Assembly (NCBI GenBank): GCA_001566295.1
Contig: KQ964254.1
Span: 62,001 to 126,000, forward strand
From: Microdochium bolleyi
Taxonomy: Eukaryota > Ascomycota > Sordariomycetes > Xylariales > Microdochiaceae
Direction of reading: 5' to 3'
DNA length: 64,000 nt
The position numbers were made by a program, and so were the translations under genes. Positions 41,637 to 52,399 of the stretch are shown in pieces. Positions within the stretch are counted from its first letter, which is position 1. Every line of letters begins with the position of its first letter. The notes beneath the pieces were generated by a model. The model saw nothing but the letters and a program-made list of their open reading frames with translations. It was not told the DNA's origin and searched no databases.

Positions 41637-44515
41637 TCACCCACGCTCAGTGAATCTCCGCGGCAGCCTGTTCTCCCCTTTCTCGTACGGCACCCCGGCT
41701 CCCTCTCGGGCCAGGTCGTTCACCCACCTCTCCTTGAACTCTCCCCCCTTTGCACCACCACCATGCACGAACCGGTCCGCAAGATAGTACCAGCACAGCG
41801 CATTCCCGGCCGTCGACACCTCGTCACTGACCCCCTCCCTCGCCGCCTTACTCATCCTCTCCCACAGGTCATCCCCCGCGCCCTCGTCCGCGCACAGCAG
41901 CTCCACCAGCCTCCCCGCCACAGCCTTGTAGTCCCCCGGCTCCACGAGGAACCCGTCCTTGCCGTGCTGCACCTGCACGGGGATCCCGCCCGCCCTGGTC
42001 GCGATCACGGGCACCCCCGCGTGCAGCGCCTCCGACACCTTGACCTCGAACCCCTCGCGCGTCGACAGCTGCAGCACCACCCGCGCCTTCGCGATCAGCG
42101 TGTTAAGCAGCTGGTCGTTGGCGTCGAGCCGCATCACGCTGATCGAGTCCGCCAGCGCCGGGTACTGCGTCTCGATCTGCGACAGCGCCGCGTCGTACAC
42201 CCGCGTGCCGTCCGGGTCGTCGATGGAGCTGTTGCCGGTGCTGTTTTTTTTTCAGGGTTTAGAATAGAGTTGCACGTGTGGTTATGGGTCAAGGACCAGT
42301 TTGACTTACACCGCGAGTTGCGGGATGTTCTTGATCCCCTTCTCCGTCGCCAGCCGGTGGAACTCGGCATATGCGTCGATCACTGTGTCGATGCCCTTGG
42401 CCGGGTCAAAGCGAGCTACTTGCACAATGTACTTGGCTGCATGAAGATGAATATGTCTGTGAGTCAGCAGGGAGTCTTCACCACTGGGTGAGATGAGTGG
42501 CACTGACAGTCTTTGAACCGCAAAGGCGTCCTGTTGTGCGCGCGCAAGAGAGAGACGGAGTCAGCATAAAGGTCGACAAGTGTGATATGTATGGGACCTT
42601 GAATCTTACATGTCCTGCGTATGGCACTGCACGTTGTAGTTGCTGGCATAGTACCCGCGGTCCCATTCGTCCATGGGCTTGTTCAGCCCGTCGAGCCTGC
42701 GAGAGGGGTACAACCAACCCGCCTTTGTCAGTCTCATCAAAAACTAAAGAAGGAGGATTCCTGCTCATTGCAGCATAGAACAGAAGTCTCGAAGAACGCA
42801 CCAGTCCGTCGTCGCGGGCATGTACATGACCTTTTCGCGCGGCACGTTGCGCGGGACGAACTCGGGGATCGGGTGGCTGATGAAGGCGTCGGCGTGCTGG
42901 ATGTCGTTCCAGAGGTAGTCCCAGACCTCGCTCTGCGGGCTGCCCTCCTGCGCCACGAGGTCGCTGCGGATCTGGATGTGCGAGCGGTACAGCACGGGCC
43001 GGTTGGGCGTCACCTTCTTGATCAGCGGGATGAGCCCTGGCATCTGCGGGTCGTCGATCTACGTGGTGATTGTGTTGACATCAGTCAGCCGGAAGAAATT
43101 TCTTGGGTAGTTTATGTTGTTGGTCCTCCGAATGCAGGAGAGGATCCGGCTTTCGCAACGAGAAAAGGCCAACACCGGTACTCACCACAATGATGTCGGC
43201 GCCGCCTTCCTCGGGCTTCCTCAGGGGCCCGTCCTCGGCCAGCCAGTACCGCTCGGCATTGTCCGTGATCCAGTCGTGGATAATCTTGCGCTGCTCGACC
43301 GACAGCCGGTCGTCCTTGTCCGCGACGCCCTGGAGGATGTTGTGCATGTTCTTGGTGTTTCTGAACACCCCGGGCCGTGGTTTCGGGACTGAACTCTCTC
43401 ACACACGCGCGTGAGCACAGGTTGACTCGCAAATTAAGCTGTAATCCCGACTTCCTCCTGCATCCCAACTCGGACGGAGCGACGGGGCAAGAGGACCTTT
43501 TCTCTCGACCGGAGGAGGACAGGATTCTACTCACCGTACCACCGCAGATCCACGCCCGCCAGCCTCGAGAAGCGCACCAGCGCGTGCCTCATGAGCGCGA
43601 CGCCCCCGCCCTGCGGCGTGGCGCTGAAGAAGGCGATCTTGGTGCGGCGCTCCTTCAGGCGGTCGGCGTAGAACGTCATCGCCCGCCAGGTCGTGTCGCC
43701 GCAGGTCGCCTGGTGGTCGGACAGGCGGTTGAGGCGCGCCTTGAATCCGGCGTCCGTCATGACGAGCCCGCGGAAGCCGACTTGCAGGATGGGCGTGAGG
43801 GAGGGGCCGAAGTTCCTGACAAAAGGGGAATTTCTTCCATGTCAGACATTTTAATGCTGCGAGAAGAGAGAAAGCAGAGAGACCTGGAGCGTCGCTGGTG
43901 AAAGGATGATATGTTTGACTTACATGACGCATTTCCGCGCCATGGAGTCGGCCTGCTCGTCGACCTGCTTGGCATTCCAGAATCCGCCGGGGGCATCACA
44001 GTTGCTGGACTGGACGATGGGTACAATGTCCCGCTCGAGCCACAGCCGCGAGCACAGGCTCGGGCTCAGCTCGTCGGCGACCTTGTCGGGCACGCCCGCG
44101 CCGACAAACTTGACATGGTGGTGCTTGGCGTAGGTCGCCAGGCCCGAGATGATCCAGTCCGCGATGACATTATCGCTGTCGTTTCCCTTCTTCTCCTTGT
44201 CGAGCGGGAGTTTCTCGACAGCGAAGTCGACGAGATAAGTCTGGTCGTGCGCGGCCAGCGAGACGATGGCCGTGTCGCCGTCGTCGATTATGGCAGCGGA
44301 TATGCCCAGGAAGAGCGGCTTTTTGTCATCGGTCGTCAGCTCTGTGGCTTCAAGATACAGCGACAGAGGATCGCAGGAATTCGTGGACGGACCTTGAGGG
44401 ACCGTGCAAAGCTGCCCTGTTCCTCCTCGACCTTGCTGAGGCGCTTGTGTCGCTGGACCGAGTGCTCCGAGAAGCTGCGCGACCCGACACTGCTGCAAGC
44501 TATAGCGTCAGACAT
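41637..44515 (-). CDS. ccg-9: Trehalose phosphorylase/synthase, ccg-9 type
   Basis: Nine exons: 44389-44515, 43924-44341, 43535-43815, 43186-43388, 42802-43058, 42610-42696, 42509-42531, 42310-42436 and 41637-42240, giving about 708 residues. Exons 2-9 are well supported by phase and splice sites. Exon 7 is only 23 bases. Exon 1 (MSDAIACSSVGSRSFSEHSV) is probable, but its 47-bp intron needs a weak GTCCAC donor. The N-terminal half carries the family block TTDDKKPLFLGISAA. The C-terminal half is a GT-B glycosyltransferase of family GT4, with SKYIVQVARFDPAKGIDTV, then the EX7E motif in EGFEVKVSEALHAGVPVIA, and GGIPVQV. The family reversibly cleaves or makes trehalose using phosphate and glucose 1-phosphate. 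In Neurospora the gene (clock-controlled gene 9) is under circadian control and affects conidiation. Confidence 0.87.
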
Positions 44516-45174
44516 TCTTGATACTGTTCTATGAAGTCACGTTAAACGAGTTTAGCCAAATCGGGCGACCTGAGAAGCTGACTGTCTTGTGCTACCGTTG
44601 GCCTGGGCACTTTATCGGGCTTAGACCAGGGTGCTGTCAGTCTACTTCGGACGGTGCCTGTCACTGTTGCGGACGTTCTGCGGTATGGAGGATGCACAAT
44701 TGCGTCGTGTATAGAAGTCCAGGTAACACAAGACAAGTCAGGAACGGCTTCGTGAATGGGTTCATTGTGACCCGTGGTCTGATTGTCATTCGATGCGTCA
44801 GGTCCACGGAATGACAGAGCCATGACGTTGTCCCCTCAATCGAGGGTCCTCCGCACGACGCGGGGGAACCACAGATGCAGCGCGTATTGAGAAGCCGGAT
44901 GATTGCTGACCTGTCATTACACTTTGTGCATTCAGGCTCGCCACAAAAGCCTGCGTAGGAGACTTGAGTGTGCATTACTGTTTCTCTGGGTGCACATGCA
45001 CTTACACCCACCCCAAAGAACATCTGAACCATGGTGTCGCTGCTTAGATGTGGAACACACACCACCACGAGACATCGAAGCTCGCTAGCACAGCCTGGAC
45101 TTCATTCTTGCTATCCAGAAAGCAGCAAGAGACGAACATGTGCCGTTGGCTGAGTGTGCTGCCCTGACAGGCTC
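44516..45174. other. Intergenic, trehalose phosphorylase promoter side
   Basis: 0.66 kb upstream of the trehalose phosphorylase and downstream of the tetraspanin, both on minus. No gene; clock or stress elements could not be assigned by eye. Confidence 0.45.
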
Positions 45175-46289
45175 TCACCGCCACGCGTCCGCCTCATTGC
45201 CGAGCCCGCTCGGTATAACCACCGGAGAGTTGCTGCCGTTCTGCGCGGCCCCGTAGTCTGTTTGATGGCCATTCTGCGCACCTCGAAGTGCGCGACGGTC
45301 ACCAGTGTTCTCCTCGTCACCCAAACGTGGCCATTCTGATTCTTCTACTTCCTCGTCGCTCACGTCCTCCAGCAGGCGAGCGTTGGCCCCAGCTACCTCG
45401 GAAGCGTTGTCGTCGTTCTGTGGGAGCTGTTTGTACGCTCGGCCGTTGCGATGTTGGCCCCATTGGCTGTGCGAGTTGAGATACTTGAATAACTGGTATA
45501 CCTATACGACAATGGGTCAATCGTATACATAGCAAGCAGGGTCCAGAAAGTGATGTTTGTAACGTCTGGACGTCTGAACGTACCTGCATAACCCCCACGA
45601 TCAAACAGACCCCAAAGTCCAGCCTCGAGCTCGTCTGCAGCGCCGCGGCCCAGGCCGGCCTGCACGCACTGTTTCGTCCATACAGCAGCGAGCACGTGTC
45701 CCGCGGCCAGGCACGGTCCTTGACACTGTTGAACCCGCAGCACTCGAAGGTGTCCTGGACGAGCTCGATGCGCCGCCGGTCGTGCGCGGCCCACATCTGC
45801 TGCCACCGGCCCTGGAGGAGGCAGTCGAGCGTGGGACTCTGAGAGGTCGTGGTCTGTGACAGGAGAGTGGCGAGGACGATGGTGAGGATGCCCTGGAAGA
45901 GCTGCAGGAACGGGAGGGATGCTCGTGCGAGGCGGTGGAGAAGGGATGGGGCGTTGTCATGGCGTCTGGTATTGTTGGCGTTGGTGAGGCGGTTGCAGAA
46001 GTCGACGGCGGCTGCGATCCAGGGCAGGATGATGACGAGAATGGTTGTGGCCTTGGGAATTGGGAGGGAAAGACTGCTGGCTGTGACTTGGACATATCTA
46101 CGGCCGGTGACCATGTGTCAGTCTGGAATCCACGACACTTGGATATGTCAATGGGCTCAGTCACTCACATCGCAACGGCAGTCAGGCCAAGCACCACCTG
46201 GTGAGTGAGCAAGTTAGCGACACCTCAACGTGACAGCCACACCGGAATAATGGAAGGCAGACTATGTAGAAGATTATCGAGGAAGTCAT
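45175..46289 (-). CDS. Tetraspanin (Tsp3-like)
   Basis: Four exons: 46263-46289 (27 nt), 46169-46197 (29 nt), 45584-46097 and 45175-45501, giving 298 residues. The first two tiny exons build the short cytosolic tail and TM1 (MTSSIIFYI/VVLGLTAVA/IYVQV). TM2 is TTILVIILPWIAAAVDF and TM3 is PFLQLFQGILTIVLATLLS. The large extracellular loop has the tetraspanin hallmark CCG (FECCGFNS, residues 138-140) plus further Cys at CSLL and SACRP. TM4 is DFGVCLIVGVMQVYQLFKYL, and an acidic hydrophilic tail ends the protein. Fungal tetraspanins organise membrane microdomains; Pls1 is needed for appressorium penetration, while Tsp3-type functions are little known. The first donor (GTCTGC) is unusual but is the only phase-compatible choice that gives a proper TM1. 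The subgroup call is tentative. Confidence 0.75.
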
Positions 46290-46873
46290 CTCTACGGACG
46301 AGATCGTCAACAGACAGGGCGGGCCTGTAGGGAATGGGGGTAGTTCGTCTCCTCAGAGGCGGTCGCGGATGGTCGGGCTGCACAGAATTTAATGGTCAAG
46401 AGTGAGTACAGAAACAAGAAGTCTGATGTCGTGAGCTCGGCTTCGCAGCTCAAGCTTTGTGCTGGGTTCAGGGAGCCGCACCACGAACATTTCCCCGCAG
46501 AGGGTTGTGCATGGCTGCCTTAACCACGTCTGAGGCGTGATGCCGATGTGAAGGCACGCACTCCCAGCCAATAGCAACAAGTGCGGGCAATGCAGGAGGC
46601 CAACCAACACAACAGCAGGTGCGCTTGGTCACTAAACATGGTCACCAGCCTGCATCCGTTGAATTCATTCATCGGACAGGAGTTCGGCTCTTAATTTCAT
46701 CAATGCCACTGCGCTTGTGTAGGCGAGATGATATTTAGCAGATATGCATACGCTGGTAACGACTTGATAATCCCTTTTAACCCCCTTAACTCCAATGCCC
46801 GTCTTGACAGGGGCGCATACTGTGTCCCGCTTATCGATGCTCGCTGATGGGCCAAGTAAACATACGCGCTCGT
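46290..46873. other. Intergenic, tetraspanin promoter side
   Basis: Upstream of the tetraspanin and downstream of the PP2C gene, both on minus. No coding frame is supported. Confidence 0.45.
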
Positions 46874-48859
46874 TCATAGCCTGGGCTTGACGGGAGATTG
46901 CGAGGGCGCAGAAGCCTCTTCGTTGACGAGAACCTCGCCGCCCTTCTGGCCGTTGCCGAAGAAGATGACTTGTACTGTCAAGTCGTCGCTGTGGATCACG
47001 TCAGTAACAACAGGCTTGACACGAAGTTGGTCCGGGATTACATACCGATAGCGGCGTGAGAAGGGAGAAACTAGCGTGAGCAGGGCACACATCTGCTCCT
47101 CATTCTTACCGCCAAGCGCGTTGCGGATCAGGTGAGTTGCGACGTTCTTGTCCTTGACGACGAAGCGCTCCTTGTCGTCTGGGGATATGCCCCACTGCTG
47201 CAGACGGATGGGTGTCTTCTGACCATCCGGACCGCCTGCCTTTCCAACTTCCACAGGGAGGTCCTTGCTCGATCCAAACATCTTAGACCAGACAGAGCCG
47301 AGCTGCGAGCTGGACTGCTCGGTAGCCTGTGTCTCGATCCACTTTCCAACCAAGCCGACAACTTCTTCGTTGGTCAACATCTCCCAGAGGCCGTCGGTAG
47401 CCATAACCATGAAGTCTCCGCGTTCGGGATCGACCTTGGTAGTGGTCACGACAGGCTCGGCAGTCACATACGGGGGTGTTTGCAGATGCGGCGAGGCGCT
47501 GCGGCCGAAGAATGACTGCCGCAGCTTGTTGGTGATCTCGCGGGTCCATTTGTAGCTCGCATCGCCGAAAGCTCTTGTCGGCTCGAGGCCACCAAGCACT
47601 CGTCCGTTGTGGATCACACGCTCCTCGCCAGGGTGAGCTTTCCGCATACGCGCCACTTCGTTGGGGTTGCTTCCTGTTTGGTCCTCGGAAAGAGCTGTAG
47701 CCGTCCACTTGCCGGAGGCACTCCGTCGTCCGAGGACCGCACGGGAGTCACCTGTGCATGCTACTCGGAGAGTCTTCGAGGCGTTGTCGTAGAAAGAGAG
47801 CAAGGCGCATGAGCCGGACAGAGCCGGGCCGAGCAGTTCAGCAGCAGCCCGCTTCGAGTTAGCCTGGAACACCTTCTCCACGCTCTCGTTCACAATCTCG
47901 TGATCGAGCCGCAGGAAGCCGTTCTTGATGGCCGCATCGATAGCTTCCGCAGACGGCAACGTGCCTAGCGTGCCTGCTGCTTTGTATGTGGTGTTGAGCT
48001 CTCTCGCGACTGTGCTGATGAGCGATTGCCTGAGCTTTGCAGAAGTTGTCCAGCCACTAGAGTGTCGAGGTTAGTGTGATATCCACCGTGTCTGACGCTC
48101 ACAGATGGACACTTACGCGTGTCCGTCAAAGACACCCCAGAACATCCAGTCATTGTTGCCTGTGTTGTCACCCTTGATATATGGGCCCACCTCGACAATC
48201 TTCTCGGCGTGGTCATCCTCGATGGGGTTGTTGCTGGCCACCTGAACAATATCATATCTCAGGACGCCCTGCCCTCGATTGACCATGAAAGAAGCCTCAT
48301 TGTTGCGAAGCTTCTCTGTGGCTTGTTCCGGGGTGAGCATCTCGAGGACGTTGGCTCCGCTACCGTCAGCGTTCTTTGAAATTGGCCCGTCGCCCACAAA
48401 TGTTCCCGTGTGCAGTTCGTTGGCGCCTACTACGAGCACGTTCCTAGTGGGCAGAGCAGTCGCACCGGCAGTCGGGTCCGTCGTGGGTGTGTTGGTAGTG
48501 TACGAAAGGGCCGCGGTCTTGTCGAAACCCTGGCCGCCGCGGTACGAGTACCAAGCTCCGTAACCGACGAGGCCGGACAGGATGGCGACGGAGAGGCGCC
48601 GGGCGTACATGGAGGAGCGGAGGGGCTCACCTGGAGCATGCCGGGGGACCTGATGGCGGGCGAGAGCGGTGGCGGACGTGGAGAGGGAGCGGAGGCCGGG
48701 GCTTGAGGCGGCGGAGAGAGACGTCGTGTGTGAAGCAGCGTTGTGGAGGAGGTGGTGGTGGAGCAGGAGACTTCGTCGGGGACGGCCAACGACGCGGGCG
48801 AGGCCGCGGACGGGGTGTTGGCAGGTCGTTCGAAGCGCCCGGAGGACAGCGCGGCCCAT
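46874..48859 (-). CDS. Mitochondrial PP2C phosphatase (Ptc5-like)
   Basis: Two exons: 48117-48859 and 46874-48056. The intron is 60 bp (GTAAGT ... CTCTAG); the phases fit, giving 641 residues. The N-terminus (MGRAVLRALRTTCQHPVRGL, then many Arg/Ser and no acidic residues) is a mitochondrial presequence, followed by a possible inner-membrane segment LSVAILSGLVGYGAWYSY at about residues 85-105. PP2C motifs: the metal-binding FWGVFDGHAGW, interrupted by the intron after GHA; SGSCALLSFY; RVACTGDSRAVLG; and FMVMATDGLWEML. Yeast Ptc5 dephosphorylates pyruvate dehydrogenase E1-alpha in the intermembrane space or matrix, and this is the likely role. Ptc5 is about 570 residues; the extra length is in loops such as EQSSSQLGSVWSKM. 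It is divergently arranged with the KPWE protein gene, 641 bp apart. Confidence 0.87.
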
Positions 48860-49500
48860 TTGGTAGATGGGGGCCTCGGTTGAAGGCTGGCGGCGGCGGC
48901 AGTCGTGGGATCGTCTGCTCCGTTGAGCGTCTCGGAGGAGGATGTTGAGAATGGGAATCGGGGGATCGGGCAGGTGGACACCAGCAGCAGTACCGGTACT
49001 GGACAGGGAGCTTGGGTCCCGGTGGCGCCCGGGGTGCTCAGCGAGGCTCCGGGGTGGACAGTCAGCCTGCGACTCTGACGCTGAGTGGGGTCGCGTGATC
49101 GCGATGCGGTTCTGGCACGAGACGGAAAAGAGGAATCCTGCTACAGATGAGAGCTATAGGGCGTGCAACTGTGACGCTAGGGAGCAAGATCCTTCTCATG
49201 CGACCAAACGTAATTATGGACCTTATCAAGAGCAGCAGAGAGACGATGCAAATTGCGTTCAATGATGAAAGGCAGGCGCTTCAGCACCAGTTGATGGTGG
49301 GCAAGAGTCCCACTTTACCCCCCCCCCCCCCCCCGGGGGCACCTTCCGCCCGCCACTGGGCCTCAGCCTTCCACAGAGCATCTGACAAGCCTCGGCTCAG
49401 ACACCAATCTTCAACATCACATGATCAACAAAGGGTGAGCATAACACCCCAAAGACGTGTAAGGCTTTGTTTCCGAGACAGTCGCGATCCGTCTGTAGAG
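48860..49500. other. Divergent promoter with poly-C tract
   Basis: Shared upstream region of the PP2C gene (-) and the KPWE protein gene (+). It contains a 17-C run followed by 5 G (49318-49339), about 160 bases before the plus-strand start. Confidence 0.5.
49318..49339. repeat. C17-G5 homopolymer tract
   Basis: Seventeen C followed directly by five G; able to form i-motif or G-quadruplex structures, and likely length-variable or mis-assembled. Confidence 0.9.
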
Positions 49501-50362
49501 ATGGCAGAGAACACTGCCCCAGCTGCCGGCATGGAGGGCATTCAACGCCGTGCCGCCGACAGTCCGGATGCTAGATATCGAGCATTTGACACATACCCAT
49601 GGACAAAAGACCGGACCTTCACCGTGAGTTTGCCAAGCACAAGCACTCACATCAACCGTGTGCGATCGCTCGTCTGATTCCTCGACCGTACACATGTAGG
49701 CGCAACTGGCGAGTGCTCTCGAGGCAACGGCCCAGACGCCCGGAGCTAGCCTTGCCTCAGCGGCCCTGACTGCGCGGGCCGCACGCTTTGAGCAGCAGAC
49801 CAAGATCAAAATCGATACTGCCGCTTACCAGGCCTGGCTCACCGCGAACAACACCAGACAGCCACCCCTGGTGTCGGAACAAATCGTATCGGCTGAGTCC
49901 ATTGCAGTCATAGACCCCGCCGAACGCCGCTTCGCTCACCTCCTTGTCGAGCTTGGTGAGCCGCTTGGCCGGATCGCATTGCAGACTGCGCCTCCAGCCG
50001 CGTCTGACAAGGCAGATGCGGTCTCCTCCGCTGCTCAGGGCCCGAGGGCAACCACGGACGACAACGCCGACGTTCCAAGCTGGCAGGCTTCCGCGCCCAA
50101 AGCTGAGCTATATGTTCCACGGGATCTCAATGACACAACCGGCGGAAGCAAAGAGCAGTATCCGAAGAAATTCATGGAGATCATCGAGTTTATTCAGACA
50201 GGCAAGCCTATCGAGGGTATACGCATAATTCCAGACACTGTGATAGAAGATCCTTCGATATCGACGACCGGCAAGATGCAGGCGCCGCTGAAGCCTTGGG
50301 AGCGGCGAGCAGCTGCAGCTGCGGAAAGTCATGCTAGCCCTGCCGCCGCCGAGCAAGCATGA
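49501..50362 (+). CDS. pex39: KPWE-motif protein, probable peroxin Pex39
   Basis: Two exons: 49501-49623 and 49700-50362. The intron is 76 bp (GTGAGT ... TGTAG, phase 0), and the product has 261 residues. The N-terminal part has DTYPWTKDRTF joined across the intron to an amphipathic helix (QLASALEATAQ). The C-terminal part has KKFMEIIEFIQTGKPIEGIR, then IPDTVIEDPS, and the KPWE motif in LKPWERRA (50290-50301). Short proteins with an I-x-T-G-x-P-I-P-G-I-R block followed by [R/K]PWE define Pex39 (human C6orf226, yeast YJR012C), reported to bind the PTS2 receptor Pex7 and aid import of PTS2 cargo. That identification is from recalled family features and I could not align it. The protein is soluble and has no membrane segment. 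The middle is Ala/Asp/Ser-rich and poorly conserved in appearance. Confidence 0.72.
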
Positions 50363-50509
50363 GCCTGTCCATTTACCAATGGGCCAAGTCGGCCAAGAGG
50401 AGCTCGTTAATATAACACTGGGGCCTCTCAACATTTCCCGCCACATGCCGTAGTTCTGAGTAGGTTCCTGTAACGCACCGCCAGCTTGCTTTCTTGTGAC
50501 GGCATCTCA
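50363..50509. other. Short convergent spacer
   Basis: Only 147 bases separate the stop codons of the KPWE gene (+) and the next gene (-). Their 3' UTRs almost certainly overlap, so antisense pairing of the transcripts is possible. Confidence 0.6.
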
Positions 50510-51220
50510 TCAACCAGCAGTCGTGTCCATCGCCTCCTCTGAACCCTCTGACACGCCCGCCTTAGCATTTGACGCAGGATCCGGTCGCGTCTCACTAAAT
50601 CTGCGAGCCATCTCCATCGCGACCTCTGTCGGCACTGCTTCTCTTTGCTGCCTCGCCGCGCCCGCGCGACCTTCCATGTTGTTCAGAGCCGTCTGGATCA
50701 GGCTCAACGTCTTGATCTGGAGCACCTTGCGCGGCATGTCGGACAAGACGCTGATCTCGGGCACCTCGAACTCGTGCTGCGACAAGCCCTGCCGCAGCGC
50801 GTACCGCTCTGGCGGGCCATCGGGCTCCTTGCCCAGCAGCACGTCGAGGTCGAGGGTAGTCGCCGGATCCTCTCCGCCACCTAGCCCGTACACGGGCAGG
50901 CTGTCGAGCTCGTTGAGCTCGCGCATCTCCTCCTCGTCCTGCTCGCACAGGTCCGCGATCCGCCGCGCCTCGCGCTGTGCCATGAAGTGGAAGTTGCGGT
51001 TGACGGCCGCCGCGTGCCGGTCGATCTGCTCCTGCCGCACCTGCACGCGGCCCGCGGCGTTATCGGGGAGTGGCGGCGGCGGCTTCGTGTAGTCCCGCAG
51101 CACCGGGATGGCCATCGCCTGCACGAAGCTCATGAGCGGCGGCACGTCCTTGGGGCTCTCGTGCGGGATGTTCGCGAGGAGCGGGAACCGGTTGTGCTGC
51201 GCTTCCTCTATTGACGACAT
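50510..51220 (-). CDS. Hypothetical conserved-looking protein
   Basis: Single exon, 236 residues from the ATG of MSSIEEAQHNRFPLL; the frame upstream starts only with a TTG. I do not recognise a family. The first 150 residues look folded: NRFPLLANIPHE, a Pro-rich turn KPPPPLPDN, then long helices with VRQEQIDRHAAAVNRNFHFM and EARRIADLCEQDEEEMREL. A further helical part, with PRKVLQIKTLSLIQTALNNM, precedes an acidic, probably disordered tail ending EEAMDTTAG. There is no signal peptide, membrane segment or catalytic motif. Strong GC bias at third positions and the compact helical pattern support it being real. Confidence 0.65.
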   Translation of the reverse strand: MSSIEEAQHNRFPLLANIPHESPKDVPPLMSFVQAMAIPVLRDYTKPPPPLPDNAAGRVQVRQEQIDRHAAAVNRNFHFMAQREARRIADLCEQDEEEMRELNELDSLPVYGLGGGEDPATTLDLDVLLGKEPDGPPERYALRQGLSQHEFEVPEISVLSDMPRKVLQIKTLSLIQTALNNMEGRAGAARQQREAVPTEVAMEMARRFSETRPDPASNAKAGVSEGSEEAMDTTAG

Positions 51221-52399
51221 GGTGTCCTTGCTGGTTTTCTTAGAGAGAGGTTGACGGTTATACAAGTCGACTTGTCTGGATGTTATGCGACTCTAGGTCT
51301 GCGTGCCGTTCTCTGTATGTGTGTGATGCTCCTGTGTGGTCGTCGTCTTTGTGGTTCTTGATGATCTCATTCAATCGACCGCAGCAGGTACAGCTTCCTG
51401 CCTCAAGACGAGGCTAATTTGGGCTCCCGCGAGAGAAATCGATGCTTGCTCTAACTCCGGTTTTGGGTTGTTATTGTGCGCCCCACGAGCTTGTTGCCAC
51501 GCAGTTCTTGACAGAGGCGATGGTCTGATTTGCGCCTCCCCAGTACGCCGTGCTCTTTTTTGGTCTCTAGACCACCTCGTCTAAAGATGGACAAGCTTAG
51601 GTTGAGGTCTACAGAGAAGTTGAACGGCATATGTTGCAAAATTGGGGTTGGACAGTTGGAACGTTCGTCTTCGCATGGCTGCCCTGATGCGATGAAGCTC
51701 AAGTGCATGATGTGCCCCACTTTAAATATTGTTTTGCTCCCGGACGTCTTCCCTCACAAGCCTCGCGCTCTGACATGCAGCTTGAGGCGTCGCAGGGGAA
51801 ACAAATGCAGGCCAAGAAAAGTGTGCATGTTGAAGCAGAGTCCCGACCCGGATGGATGTCTACGTGGAACGAGTGACACTCGTGCTAATGCGGTCACGGT
51901 CACGGTCACGGAAAGCCCATTGAACATTTGTCATTGCCGGTTGTATAAAAAGGTCAGGTATGAATCCGTGTCATATATACATTAGATGGGTACGTCTAGG
52001 GTAGTACCCTGTATAAATTCTCCGTTCAGGGAGATCTGTAGTTAAGAGGCCCATCTGGTGGCCTACTGGGATATAGGGGTGGTCCGAATTGTCCGTTTCG
52101 TGGCATGGTAGCTGGCTGGGACTAGCTGTGTCTTCTATCCGTCCGTTGAGCGACTCCCACCTTTGTCTGCGTCATTGTAGACACAGGACCGATGTTCTCC
52201 TTCTCATAGCTTTGTATGTCGAAGAGAGAGGGTGTAAAAGAGTGAGAGAGACAGCCAATACACTGGTGGAAGCAAACTCATTGACTCGGCATGTCGCGGT
52301 GTTGAGACGCTATAATCTGACGCGGCCAGCCTAGCGAGCGGCGTGCTGTAGTCGTGTGGCCGTGCTGATGCCCCAAGGGTGCCCGTCTTGCCTAGGCTT
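51221..52399. other. Intergenic, nothing supported
   Basis: 1.2 kb between two minus-strand genes. There are three tandem GGTCAC units (about 51894-51911) and AT-rich sequence near 51945-52020. No gene is supported. Confidence 0.45.
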
